From Actinophytocola sp044466355 (GTDB taxonomy: Bacteria; Actinomycetota; Actinomycetes; Mycobacteriales; Pseudonocardiaceae), in assembly GCF_044466355.1 (NCBI RefSeq), contig NZ_JBITMQ010000003.1, forward strand, positions 186,001 through 250,000: DNA of 64,000 bases, given 5' to 3'. Positions 8,886-16,409 of this stretch are shown piece by piece. The notes below the pieces were generated by a model. It saw nothing but the letters and a program-made list of their open reading frames with translations, was not told where the DNA came from and ran no database searches. Position numbers and translations under genes: made by a program. Positions within the stretch are counted from its first letter, which is position 1; each line of letters begins with the position of its first letter.

Positions 8886-10590
8886 TCGCCACCTCCACGC
8901 TGCGTGCGGCGTCAGCCCTGGTCAGCCACCCGCGCCAGCTCGCGGCGGCGCGGGCGGGCTCGGTCCACGGCTGTGAGCATCGAACCATCCTGGTGCCCGG
9001 CCGATCCAGCCATCGCAGCACGAGCGCCACTTCTTCGGCCGGAGCGCCGCGCAACGGGCCCTCGCCGGGCAGCACGGTCTCCGCCGACGCCGCGAGCGCG
9101 TCCACCACCGGCATCGGCGGCACCCCACGCCGCGCGACGCCCGCCGACGCCAGCCGCCCGTGCCGCACGACCGCGAACTCCCAGCCGTTGTTCCCGTCCG
9201 GCCTGGCCGCGATCAGCTCCGGCACCGCCGCCAGCGCGGCCAGCCGCTGACCCCGGTCCAGCGCGCGGACCAGCACGGCGAGCCGGTCCCGGTCGACACC
9301 GGCCTGCTCGAACCGCTGCGCCGCCGAGTGCGCCATGAGCCGCCGCTCCAGGCGGTGCAGCGGGTCCAGCAGCCTGCCCGCCACCAGCGACACGAACGAC
9401 GACACCGACGGCGTGTACTGCTCGATCGTCTGTCTGCCCGCGCACGGCGCCGCGCAGCGGTGCAGCTCCGCGAGCGCACAGGGCGTGCCACCGGCCCGCT
9501 GTGCCGGGATCCGCACGGTGCACGGCCGGATGCCGGTCGCGTCCTGCAGCGCGACCATCGCGTCCTCCGCGAGCCCCCGCGACCGGAACGGGCCGAGCGC
9601 GCCGTCGCGCGGCGTCCGCACCAGCGACAGCCGGGGGAACGGCTCGTCGGTGAGCGTCAGCCACCACGCCTGCTTCGGGTTCTTCGACCGCCGGTTGTAC
9701 GCGGGCTTGTGCGCCGACAGGAGGCGCAGCTCCCTGACCTGCGCCTCCAGCGAGTGGGCGCACTCGACGTGGTCCACCCGCACCGCGAGCGCAACCATCT
9801 CCCGCAGCCTGCGGCGGGTCTCGCTGGCGGTGAAGTACTGCCGCACGCGTCGGCGCAGGTCGCTCGCCGTGCCGACGTACAGCACCTCCTCGCCCGGCCC
9901 CCGGAACAGGTACACACCCGGTGTCGACGGCAGGTGGGCCGCCATGGACCGCTTGCGGCGTTGTTCTGGCGTGACGTCGGGGATGTAGTCGTGCAGCTCC
10001 TCCAGTGTCTGCACACCGATCGACCCGACCCGCTCCAGTAACGAGTGGAAGACGTCGACGGTCGCCCGCGCGTCTTGGAGCGCGCGGTGGTTGGGCGTGG
10101 TGGACGCGTGTAAGAGCTCTGCCAGCGCGGACAGCCGGCAGCTCGGCGCCTCCTCCCTGGTCAGCACCCGTCTGGCGAGCTGGACGGTGCACACGACCGC
10201 CGGTTTCGGCCAGCGGTAACCCATCCGCTCGCACGCCTTGCGCACGAAGTTGGTGTCGAAGCCCGCGTTGTGCGCCACCAGCACGGCGCCGCTGATGAAC
10301 TCCAGGAACGCCGGCAGGACGGTGTCCAGGCGGGGCGCCGCGTAGACCATGGCGTCGGTGATGCCGGTCAGCGCGACCACTTCCGGCGGGATGCCGCGGC
10401 CGGGGTCCACGAGCGTGGCGAACTCGCCGAGCACCTCACCGCCGCGCACCTTCACCGCGCCGAACTCGGTGATCGTGTCCTCGTCGCTGACCCCGGTGGT
10501 CTCGAGGTCGAACACGACGAAGGTCGTGGCACGCAGCGGCGTGCCGAGTTCGTCGAACGCGAGCTGCTCGCTCGCCCCCGCTTTCGTCAT
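8878..10590 (-). CDS. DEDDh exonuclease / GIY-YIG (UvrC-N-like) fusion protein
   Basis: 570 aa. Residues about 18-180 are a DnaQ-like DEDDh 3'-5' exonuclease: FDLETTG (Exo I), AHNAGFDTNFV (Exo II) and NHRALQDARATVDV (Exo III with its His). Residues about 220-300 are a UvrC-type GIY-YIG nuclease: STPGVYLFRGPGEEVLYVG followed by LRRRVRQYF. The C-terminal part resembles the UvrC middle region. It is the counterpart of Rv2191, next to ctaE in mycobacteria. The ATG at 10590 lies 7 nt after the -10 of a PafBC-type damage promoter, supporting this start, a leaderless message and a repair role. Confidence 0.92.
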   Translation of the reverse strand: MTKAGASEQLAFDELGTPLRATTFVVFDLETTGVSDEDTITEFGAVKVRGGEVLGEFATLVDPGRGIPPEVVALTGITDAMVYAAPRLDTVLPAFLEFISGAVLVAHNAGFDTNFVRKACERMGYRWPKPAVVCTVQLARRVLTREEAPSCRLSALAELLHASTTPNHRALQDARATVDVFHSLLERVGSIGVQTLEELHDYIPDVTPEQRRKRSMAAHLPSTPGVYLFRGPGEEVLYVGTASDLRRRVRQYFTASETRRRLREMVALAVRVDHVECAHSLEAQVRELRLLSAHKPAYNRRSKNPKQAWWLTLTDEPFPRLSLVRTPRDGALGPFRSRGLAEDAMVALQDATGIRPCTVRIPAQRAGGTPCALAELHRCAAPCAGRQTIEQYTPSVSSFVSLVAGRLLDPLHRLERRLMAHSAAQRFEQAGVDRDRLAVLVRALDRGQRLAALAAVPELIAARPDGNNGWEFAVVRHGRLASAGVARRGVPPMPVVDALAASAETVLPGEGPLRGAPAEEVALVLRWLDRPGTRMVRCSQPWTEPARAAASWRGWLTRADAARSVEVANG

Positions 10591-10597
10591 GCCGGGC

Positions 10598-10620
10598 AAG
10601 CTAGACCCGACCACCGACAA
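10598..10620 (-). promoter_or_regulatory. PafBC-type (RecA-independent) DNA damage promoter of the nuclease operon
   Basis: On the minus strand TTGTCGGTG, 8 nt (gtcgggtc), then TAGCTT: an exact match to the mycobacterial RecA-NDp consensus TTGTCRGTG-N8-TANNNT. The -10 ends 7 nt before the ATG at 10590, predicting leaderless transcription. Confidence 0.85.
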
Positions 10621-10633
10621 AGCCGGTCGGTGC

Positions 10634-10798
10634 CAGGGCACGTCCCGCGGATCTCAGCCGCGGGATTCGCGCCCATCTGGCCGCTGGCTGCGTTGTCGGA
10701 AAGCCCGAGTACAACCCGGTACGAGGGCTTCCCTCCGCCTTGCCAGCGACCAGATGGATCACGAATCCCATCGGCCGATATCCACGGAACGCGCCCCG
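10634..10798. repeat. 165-bp imperfect inverted repeat forming one long nested hairpin
   Basis: The arms pair over about 70 nt: 10634-10650 with 10782-10798, 10662-10669 (GGGATTCG) with 10762-10769, 10673-10688 with 10742-10757 (15 of 16), and an inner AAGCCC/GGGCTT stem at 10701-10730. Six of the seven substitutions between the outer arms would be G-U pairs in the minus-strand transcript. It lies between the divergent nuclease and NYN genes. It may be a MITE/REP-like insertion or a structured RNA; no transposase is near. Confidence 0.8.
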
Positions 10799-10823
10799 CT
10801 CACCTGGGGACTAACCTGGTGTG

Positions 10824-12182
10824 ATGGTGCCGTCGATCCAGCCGGTCGATCCAGTCGACCCGGGGGACGAGCCGTCCGGGGCGCCGGACGGCGACTCTAC
10901 TGTGGACTGGACCGCGCTGCCGGACGCCGTGCGCACCAGGATCGCCGAGCTGGGCGCGGACGCGCTGGGTGCGTTGCCCAAGGTCGACGTGCCGCAGCAG
11001 TTGCGCGCCGTCGCGAAGTTCACCCCCGCCAAGCGGGCGCGACTGGGTGCCGGCGCCATCGTCGCGAGCCTGCGGGACTCGGTCGCGTTCCGCACCGCCG
11101 TCGTCGAGTGGTGCCGTGAGCACCGGGCCGCCGCGCTGGACATGTCCGGTGACGACCCGGCGGCCGTGGCCGCCGCCGCGGTCCTCCTGGGTGCCGACAA
11201 CGCGCCGCACTACCTGGAGCTGGTGTCGCGCCGCGCCTCCGACGCCGGCCTGCGGGCCCAGCGGGACGCCGCGGTCGCCCGTGCCGACAAGGCGGAGACC
11301 GAGCTGGCGAAGGTCCGGGCCGAGCTGGAGGACGTTCAGGACGCCGTCGACCGGGTCCGCGCGGAGGGCGAGGCCGAACTCGAACGGCTCCGCAAACGCC
11401 TCCGCGAGCAGGGCGTCCGGGTGCGCAAGGCCAAGGACGAGGCCGAGAGCGCGGCAGGCGAGATCGAGCGGATCCAGGCCGAGGCGCAGGCGCGGGTCAC
11501 GGCGCTCACCGAGCAGCGCGACCGCGAGCGGGAACGGGCCGAGAGCGAACGGGGCCGTGCGGAGCGGGCCGAGGCGGACGCCGAGATGGCCAGGCAGTCG
11601 GCGCGCGAGGCACGGCAGGCCGACGAGGTCCGGCTCGCGTTGCTCGTCGACACGCTCGACGGCGCGGTCACGGGTTTGCGCAGGGAGCTGGCCCTCGGCG
11701 GGTCGGGGCCCCGCCCCGCCGACCTCGTGCGCGGCGCGACGGAGGCACACGGCTCGGTCGGGCGCGTGGAGGACCCGGCGGCACTGGACCGGTTGCTGGC
11801 GCTCCCGTCGGTGCACCTCGTGGTCGACGGCTACAACGTCACGAAGACCGGCTATCCCGAGCTGTCGCTCTCCGAACAGCGGGAACGGCTGATCCGCCAG
11901 CTCGCGGCCCTTGCCGCACGCACGTCGGCCGAGGTGACGCTCGTGTTCGACGGCGCCGGGGTGGTCGCGGTGCCGACGACGGCGCCCCGGGGCGTGCGGG
12001 TCCTGTTCTCCGACCCCGGTGTACTGGCCGACGACGTGATCCGCGCGCTGGTGACGGCCGAACCGGAGGGCCGTCCGGTGGTCGTCGTGACCTCCGACCG
12101 CGCGGTCGCCGACTCGGTGCGCCGCCGCGGCGCGCACCCCGTCCCGTCCGCCGTTCTGCTGGCCCGCCTCGGACGGAGCTGA
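10824..12182 (+). CDS. NYN domain (YacP-like) RNA-binding/ribonuclease protein
   Basis: 452 aa in three parts: an N-terminal helical domain (about 1-150), a long Arg/Glu/Ala-rich coiled coil (about 155-285), and a C-terminal NYN (PIN-like) domain beginning LVVDGYNVTKTGYPELSLSE with further acidic positions in LVFDGAG, SDPGVLADDVI and VVTSDRAVADSVRRRGA. The fold is related to Bacillus YacP/Rae1 endoribonucleases. The ATG at 10824 lies 6 nt after TAACCT (10812-10817), matching the leaderless pattern; a GTG at 10821 would add one residue. Confidence 0.85.
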   Translation: MVPSIQPVDPVDPGDEPSGAPDGDSTVDWTALPDAVRTRIAELGADALGALPKVDVPQQLRAVAKFTPAKRARLGAGAIVASLRDSVAFRTAVVEWCREHRAAALDMSGDDPAAVAAAAVLLGADNAPHYLELVSRRASDAGLRAQRDAAVARADKAETELAKVRAELEDVQDAVDRVRAEGEAELERLRKRLREQGVRVRKAKDEAESAAGEIERIQAEAQARVTALTEQRDRERERAESERGRAERAEADAEMARQSAREARQADEVRLALLVDTLDGAVTGLRRELALGGSGPRPADLVRGATEAHGSVGRVEDPAALDRLLALPSVHLVVDGYNVTKTGYPELSLSEQRERLIRQLAALAARTSAEVTLVFDGAGVVAVPTTAPRGVRVLFSDPGVLADDVIRALVTAEPEGRPVVVVTSDRAVADSVRRRGAHPVPSAVLLARLGRS

Positions 12183-12183
12183 A

Positions 12184-12206
12184 TTGTCGGTGGTCGGGTC
12201 TAGGTT
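12184..12206 (+). promoter_or_regulatory. PafBC-type DNA damage promoter of the isochorismatase-like gene
   Basis: TTGTCGGTG, 8 nt (gtcgggtc, the same spacer as in front of the nuclease), TAGGTT; the -10 ends 6 nt before the ATG at 12213. Exact match to TTGTCRGTG-N8-TANNNT. Confidence 0.83.
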
Positions 12207-12212
12207 CACCGC

Positions 12213-12779
12213 ATGACAACTTTGGAGAACCGCCCGGGCACCGCACTGCTGGTCATCGACGTCCAGAACGGCGTGGTGGCGCAGGCCCACGAACGTGACG
12301 CGGTGGTCGCGAACATCGCGGCCCTGGTCGACAAGGCCAGGCAGGAGCAGGTCCCGGTCGTCTGGGTGCAGCACTCGAGCGACGAACTGCCGATGGGCAG
12401 CGACAGCTGGCAGTACGTCCCGGAGTTGCCGCGTGGCGACGCCGAGCCGCTGGTGGAGAAGCGGTACGGCGACTCGTTCGAGGACACGACCCTCGAGTCG
12501 GTGCTCGCCGACCTGGAGGTGGGGCGGCTGGTCGTCACCGGAGCGCAGACCGACGGTTGCGTCCGCGCGACGTTACACGGGGCGTTCACCAGGGGGTATG
12601 ACGCGATCCTGGTGAGCGACGCGCACACGACCGAGGACCTGACGCAGTGGGGCGCGCCCGCTCCCGACCAGGTCATCTCGCACACGAACCTGTACTGGAA
12701 CTTCCAGTCGGCGCCGGGCCGCACGGCGGGCACCGTCTCCACGGAGGAGGTGGACTTCGCCGCGCAGCCGGTTTCCTAG
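12213..12779 (+). CDS. Isochorismatase-family cysteine hydrolase
   Basis: 188 aa, compact alpha/beta hydrolase of the isochorismatase/nicotinamidase superfamily. The catalytic triad is visible: Asp in LLVIDVQNGV (about residue 17), Lys in VEKRYGDSFEDT, and Cys in VTGAQTDGCVRATL (about residue 113). No metal-binding nicotinamidase DxHxxxH pattern, so a nicotinamidase is unlikely; substrate unknown. The gene follows a damage-type promoter, and its end overlaps that of the convergent gene by 4 nt. Confidence 0.87.
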   Translation: MTTLENRPGTALLVIDVQNGVVAQAHERDAVVANIAALVDKARQEQVPVVWVQHSSDELPMGSDSWQYVPELPRGDAEPLVEKRYGDSFEDTTLESVLADLEVGRLVVTGAQTDGCVRATLHGAFTRGYDAILVSDAHTTEDLTQWGAPAPDQVISHTNLYWNFQSAPGRTAGTVSTEEVDFAAQPVS

Positions 12780-14428
12780 GTACCGAACTCCCAGTGCCAC
12801 GGCTCTTCCCGGCCGCGGCCGGGCCACGCCCACTCCGGGTTGACCCAGCCGGCCGACGGCGCGTTGGCGCGGAGCCACGCGTACTGCGGTGAGCCGAACG
12901 ACTGCGCGCCACCACACAGGTCGAGTGCCAGGCCCCAGCCGTGGTTGCTGGTGCCGGGCACGGCCGCGAGCGCCGGCTTCCGCGCGTACAGCCGGACCTG
13001 CGCGTCGAACGTGCGGTACGAGTCGGTGACGCACAGCGGTGCGCCGAACCTGGTGGCGTACGCCTGGTTCAGCGCACCGAACGCGGCGGCCGCGTCGCAG
13101 CGCAGCACGTGGCCGCCGACGCCGATCGGGCACAGGGCGGTCCGCGGGATGAACCCGTTCGGATACCCGCCCCAGAGGCCGGACGGCAGCGACACGCCAC
13201 CGCAGCGCCACGGCAGGCCGTCGTCGGTCGCCTTCGGGACGGCTCGTGCCCGCACGTGAGCGAGCGCGGGCCGGGCGAAGCCGAGCGCGTCGGCGGGCAG
13301 GTCGGTGACCACGACGCCCGCGACACGGGCGTCGGCGGCGAGCATCGTGCGGTCGTCGAGCACGATGCCGACGCCCTGCACGCCGTACCGCTCCGGTCCG
13401 AGGAACACGAGGTCGCCGGGGTGCGGCCGCGTGACGGGGGCGAGCACGGCGTACTGGTCGGCGATGCCCGCGGGCACCGCGGCGCCGTACGCGGCGCGGA
13501 CCAGCCCGTCGCACGAGTAGGCGGCGGGGCCCGTGTCCTTGGGCGCGTACGGCTTGCCGAGCGCGTCCACGGCCCGGGTGACGGCGGCGATGGTCTCGGC
13601 GGGCAGCACGAGCAACCGGCCCCCGGACGGCAGCACGCGTTCCGCGACCCCGGGTTCGGACAGCGGCGTCAGCCCGGCCGGGAAGCGGGCCGTGTCACGC
13701 AGTCGCGCGGCGGCTGGTGGCATGATGCCCGCCGCCGCGAGCCGGTCGAGGTACGCGCGCCAGTTGCCGGCCGTGGTCCGGTTGCGTTGCTGCTGCGCGT
13801 GCTGCTGCGCGACGACCGCGGCGTCGGTGTCGGCGACGATCCCGCGCAGTTCCGAGGAGATCGCGGCGGCGCGGTTGCGCGCGTCCCCGTCACGCCGGTC
13901 GAGGTCGGCCTTGCGGCGTGCCGCGGCGGCCGCGGTCGCCTCGGCGGCGTCCTCGGCCGCCGTCGCCGCGCTCTGCCTGCGCACGGCGCCGGCGAGACGC
14001 CCGTCCTGGTCGGCACGCAGACGGCCGAGGAGGTCGGTGCCGTCGAGGAACTCGGCCGGGTCGTCGGCGGACACCAGGGCGCGCAGCCCGGTGGGCTGGG
14101 CGAGGGTTTCGTAGACGGTCGCGGAGTAGGCGTCCACCTCGGCCTGCTGCGCGGCGACGACCCTGTCGGCGGCCGCGCGTGCCGCCCTGGCCTTCGCCGC
14201 GGCGTCGTTCGCGGTCCGCAGGTCCCGTTCCGCGCTGTGGATCCGGCCCGCGAGGTCCGCCAGTTCGCGCTGCACGCCGGCCGCGGTGTGCTGTAGGCGC
14301 GCCACCTCCGGCGCGGCGAACGCCGCGCCGGGCCGTGGGTCCGTCGCCGGGGCGCCGGGCGGGCCCGGTTCGACGGGCGGCGCGGCGAGCACTGCGGCGG
14401 CCAGCGCCAGTCCCACCGCCACGCGCAC
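12776..14428 (-). CDS. Secreted coiled-coil / NlpC-P60-like / VanY D-Ala-D-Ala carboxypeptidase fusion
   Basis: 550 aa. Signal peptide (about 1-20), a Q/A/R-rich coiled coil (about 40-240), an NlpC/P60-like domain with Cys in YSCDGLVRAAYG, then a peptidase M15 (VanY) domain with SNHGWGLALDLCGG and EPWHWEFG, which hold the zinc ligands and catalytic Glu. In the NlpC part the usual HVGIY His is replaced (GVQGVGIVLDDR), so that domain may be inactive and the carboxypeptidase may be the working part. The start GTG at 14428 has GGGAGG 6 nt upstream. Confidence 0.87.
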   Translation of the reverse strand: MRVAVGLALAAAVLAAPPVEPGPPGAPATDPRPGAAFAAPEVARLQHTAAGVQRELADLAGRIHSAERDLRTANDAAAKARAARAAADRVVAAQQAEVDAYSATVYETLAQPTGLRALVSADDPAEFLDGTDLLGRLRADQDGRLAGAVRRQSAATAAEDAAEATAAAAARRKADLDRRDGDARNRAAAISSELRGIVADTDAAVVAQQHAQQQRNRTTAGNWRAYLDRLAAAGIMPPAAARLRDTARFPAGLTPLSEPGVAERVLPSGGRLLVLPAETIAAVTRAVDALGKPYAPKDTGPAAYSCDGLVRAAYGAAVPAGIADQYAVLAPVTRPHPGDLVFLGPERYGVQGVGIVLDDRTMLAADARVAGVVVTDLPADALGFARPALAHVRARAVPKATDDGLPWRCGGVSLPSGLWGGYPNGFIPRTALCPIGVGGHVLRCDAAAAFGALNQAYATRFGAPLCVTDSYRTFDAQVRLYARKPALAAVPGTSNHGWGLALDLCGGAQSFGSPQYAWLRANAPSAGWVNPEWAWPGRGREEPWHWEFGT

Positions 14429-14597
14429 GCGGCACCTCCCCGTCCTGATGTCGTCCGGTGTCCTCACCGCGTACAACGCGCCTGGGGCGGACGGGGATGC
14501 GGTCCGCCCGGTTCACCGTGTTCGCCGACTCTCGGTGGACGGTTCGCGGGCGTCGACGAACTGCGGACGTCGGCCCTGAGCTGCGCGAACCCCGAAA

Positions 14598-14620
14598 TTG
14601 TCGGTGGTGTCGCATAACGT
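14598..14620 (+). promoter_or_regulatory. PafBC-type DNA damage promoter of the small Cys protein gene
   Basis: TTGTCGGTG, 8 nt (gtgtcgca), TAACGT, then 7 nt to the ATG at 14628: exact fit to TTGTCRGTG-N8-TANNNT with leaderless spacing. Confidence 0.82.
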
Positions 14621-14627
14621 GCCGGGC

Positions 14628-14843
14628 ATGAGGAACGACAAGCGATCGGAGCTCGGCATGATCATCGACTGCGACAGCTGCGTGGTCCGCGGCCTGGCCT
14701 GCGGGGACTGTGTCGTGAGCGTCCTGCTCGGGGTGCCGCCGAACGTGGAGATCGACGCGCTCGAACAACGCGCGATAGACACGCTCGGCCGTGCCGGCAT
14801 AGTCCCGAGGCTGCGGCTGGAGCCCATCGACCGGTCAGCGTGA
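14628..14843 (+). CDS. Small conserved protein with CDSC and CGDC motifs
   Basis: 71 aa: MRNDKRSELGMIIDCDSC, then a stretch with ACGDCVVSVLLG and a C-terminal helix. The four cysteines, arranged CxxC...CxxC within 15 residues, suggest metal or redox binding; this is inference. Similar small ORFs sit beside NlpC/P60 genes in other actinobacteria as far as I recall. The ATG at 14628 is fixed by the damage-type promoter 7 nt upstream. Confidence 0.72.
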   Translation: MRNDKRSELGMIIDCDSCVVRGLACGDCVVSVLLGVPPNVEIDALEQRAIDTLGRAGIVPRLRLEPIDRSA

Positions 14844-15255
14844 GCCGATTTGTCCGACACGCGGGGCCGAAACCATCTGTCGCCGAGCGGTCGGTAAACG
14901 TCGCCGAGTGGCACGAGCGGATTAACGCAAGCCGGTGAACAGTGGTGTTGCCGTAGTCACACATTGGAGTCAGGGCTGCTCCATTGGTGTCCAGGGCTAT
15001 CTGATCCACATTTTTCGGCGGGCCCGGTAGACGCATCGACTCACGTTTCGTAACCTGTCCGAGATCTCGCGGCCGACAGCGGCACACCCCCGAGGCCGCA
15101 ACGCGGGATCGCCGTCGAAGTCGGCCTTGTCGAGAGGCCGGACCGGTTCCCCCACGGTGGGTGGGGCACTGAGGCTGGACAGCCGTTCTTGCGGTAGTCC
15201 CTTGCCGCCAGCGCCACCCGATCGGCGGTTCGGATGTAAGGGAGAGACGCGCGAC
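14844..15255 (+). promoter_or_regulatory. Long intergenic region / probable 5' leader of the NlpC/P60 gene
   Basis: 412 nt without a gene. It holds several GC-rich short stems, a run CGTTTCGTAACCTGTCC near 15044 that could include a -10 (GTAACCT), and AAGGGAGAG about 9 nt before the GTG at 15256. In actinobacteria c-di-AMP (ydaO) riboswitches often precede such cell-wall hydrolase genes, but I could not match the conserved core convincingly. Confidence 0.4.
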
Positions 15256-16332
15256 GTGGCGTCGCAAAGAACCAAGCGCGCAGTCCGTGCCGGGTTGAGT
15301 GTCACCGCCGCTGCGGCGCTGCTCACCTTCGTGCCGGGACCTGCTCTCGCGCTTCCCCTCGCCTACCAGCAGCCGCCGCCCCCGGAGACGGCTTCCGAGG
15401 CGCTTGCCCAGTACAAGAAGCTGTCGGACCAGGTCAGCGATGTGAACGAGGACCTGCTGGCCGCGAAGACCGACCTCGACAAGAAGAACGCCGCGCACCG
15501 CAAGGCCAACCAGGACCTCGCCGCCGCCAAGAAGGCGCAGGCCCAGGCGATGGCCGACCAGGAGGCGTTCCGCGGCAAGGTCGACAACCTGACCAACGCG
15601 TCCTTCCAGGGTGCGCGGTTCAACAAGCTGTCGGCACTGCTCACCGGCTCGTCGGCGGACGACTTCCTTGAGCGCGCGTCCGCGCTCGGTGTCCTCGCCG
15701 CCGACAACGAAGAAGCGCTCGCGAAGTTCAGCGCGGCCGTGAACCAGGCCGACGCCGCGCAGGCGAAGGCGGCCGGCGCCAAGAAGCGTGCCGCCGACGC
15801 GGCCGCGGCGGCGAAGAAGCTGGTCGACAAGGTCACCAAGACCAAGAACACCCTCGAAGACCAGATCGAGGAGGTCGAAGAGGCCTACCAGGAGCTGTCC
15901 GGCGCGGAACAGCAAACCCTGATGGGCGAGGAGGACAACTCCGTCTACCTCGCGGTCGGCCCGGGCCTCGGTCCCGCGGCGGCGGAGGCTGCCATGTCGC
16001 AGCGCGGTGACATGTACGTGTGGGGCGCGGCTGGTCCGGACACCTACGACTGCTCCGGGCTGACCATGTGGGCCTACAACCAGGTCGGCATCAGCCTCCC
16101 GCACTCCAGCCGTGCGCAGTTCGGCTACGGCAAGTCCGTGGCCTATGGCGAGTGGAAGGCCGGTGACCTGCTGTTCTACGGCAGCAGCGCGAGCTCCATC
16201 CACCACGTCGCCATGTACGTCGGTGACGGCATGCTGGTGCACGCCTCCCAGTCCGGCACCCCGGTCAAGACCGGGGCGGCCCCGGACGGCGGCGGCAGCG
16301 ACTACCTCGGCGCCAAGCGCATCGTCGGCTGA
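15256..16332 (+). CDS. Secreted NlpC/P60 peptidoglycan endopeptidase (RipA/RipD type)
   Basis: 358 aa. Sec signal peptide (GLSVTAAAALLTFVPGPALA), coiled-coil region of about 200 residues rich in Lys/Ala/Asp, then a C-terminal NlpC/P60 domain. Catalytic residues are all present: Cys in YDCSGLTMWAY, His in SSIHHVAMYVGDG, third polar residue in MLVHASQSG. It should cleave the D-Glu/meso-DAP peptide bond in the wall; the coiled coil probably controls activity or localisation. Start GTG with AAGGGAGAG upstream. Confidence 0.92.
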   Translation: MASQRTKRAVRAGLSVTAAAALLTFVPGPALALPLAYQQPPPPETASEALAQYKKLSDQVSDVNEDLLAAKTDLDKKNAAHRKANQDLAAAKKAQAQAMADQEAFRGKVDNLTNASFQGARFNKLSALLTGSSADDFLERASALGVLAADNEEALAKFSAAVNQADAAQAKAAGAKKRAADAAAAAKKLVDKVTKTKNTLEDQIEEVEEAYQELSGAEQQTLMGEEDNSVYLAVGPGLGPAAAEAAMSQRGDMYVWGAAGPDTYDCSGLTMWAYNQVGISLPHSSRAQFGYGKSVAYGEWKAGDLLFYGSSASSIHHVAMYVGDGMLVHASQSGTPVKTGAAPDGGGSDYLGAKRIVG

Positions 16333-16350
16333 CGCCGTCGACATCGAACA

Positions 16351-16384
16351 CCTCGGGACCGGCGCGTTCGCGTCGGTCCCGAGG
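16351..16384 (+). terminator. Hairpin terminator after the NlpC/P60 gene
   Basis: CCTCGGGACCG (16351-16361) pairs perfectly with CGGTCCCGAGG (16374-16384) around a 12-nt loop, 19 nt after the stop. There is no U-tract, as is common in high-GC actinobacteria. Confidence 0.65.
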
Positions 16385-16409
16385 CGTATTGGCACCTAAC
16401 ATGCTCTCT

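Noticed and set aside
14844..15255. c-di-AMP (ydaO) riboswitch before the NlpC/P60 gene
   Set aside because: The gene class and leader length fit, but the conserved core blocks could not be found in order. An Infernal search with the ydaO model would settle it.
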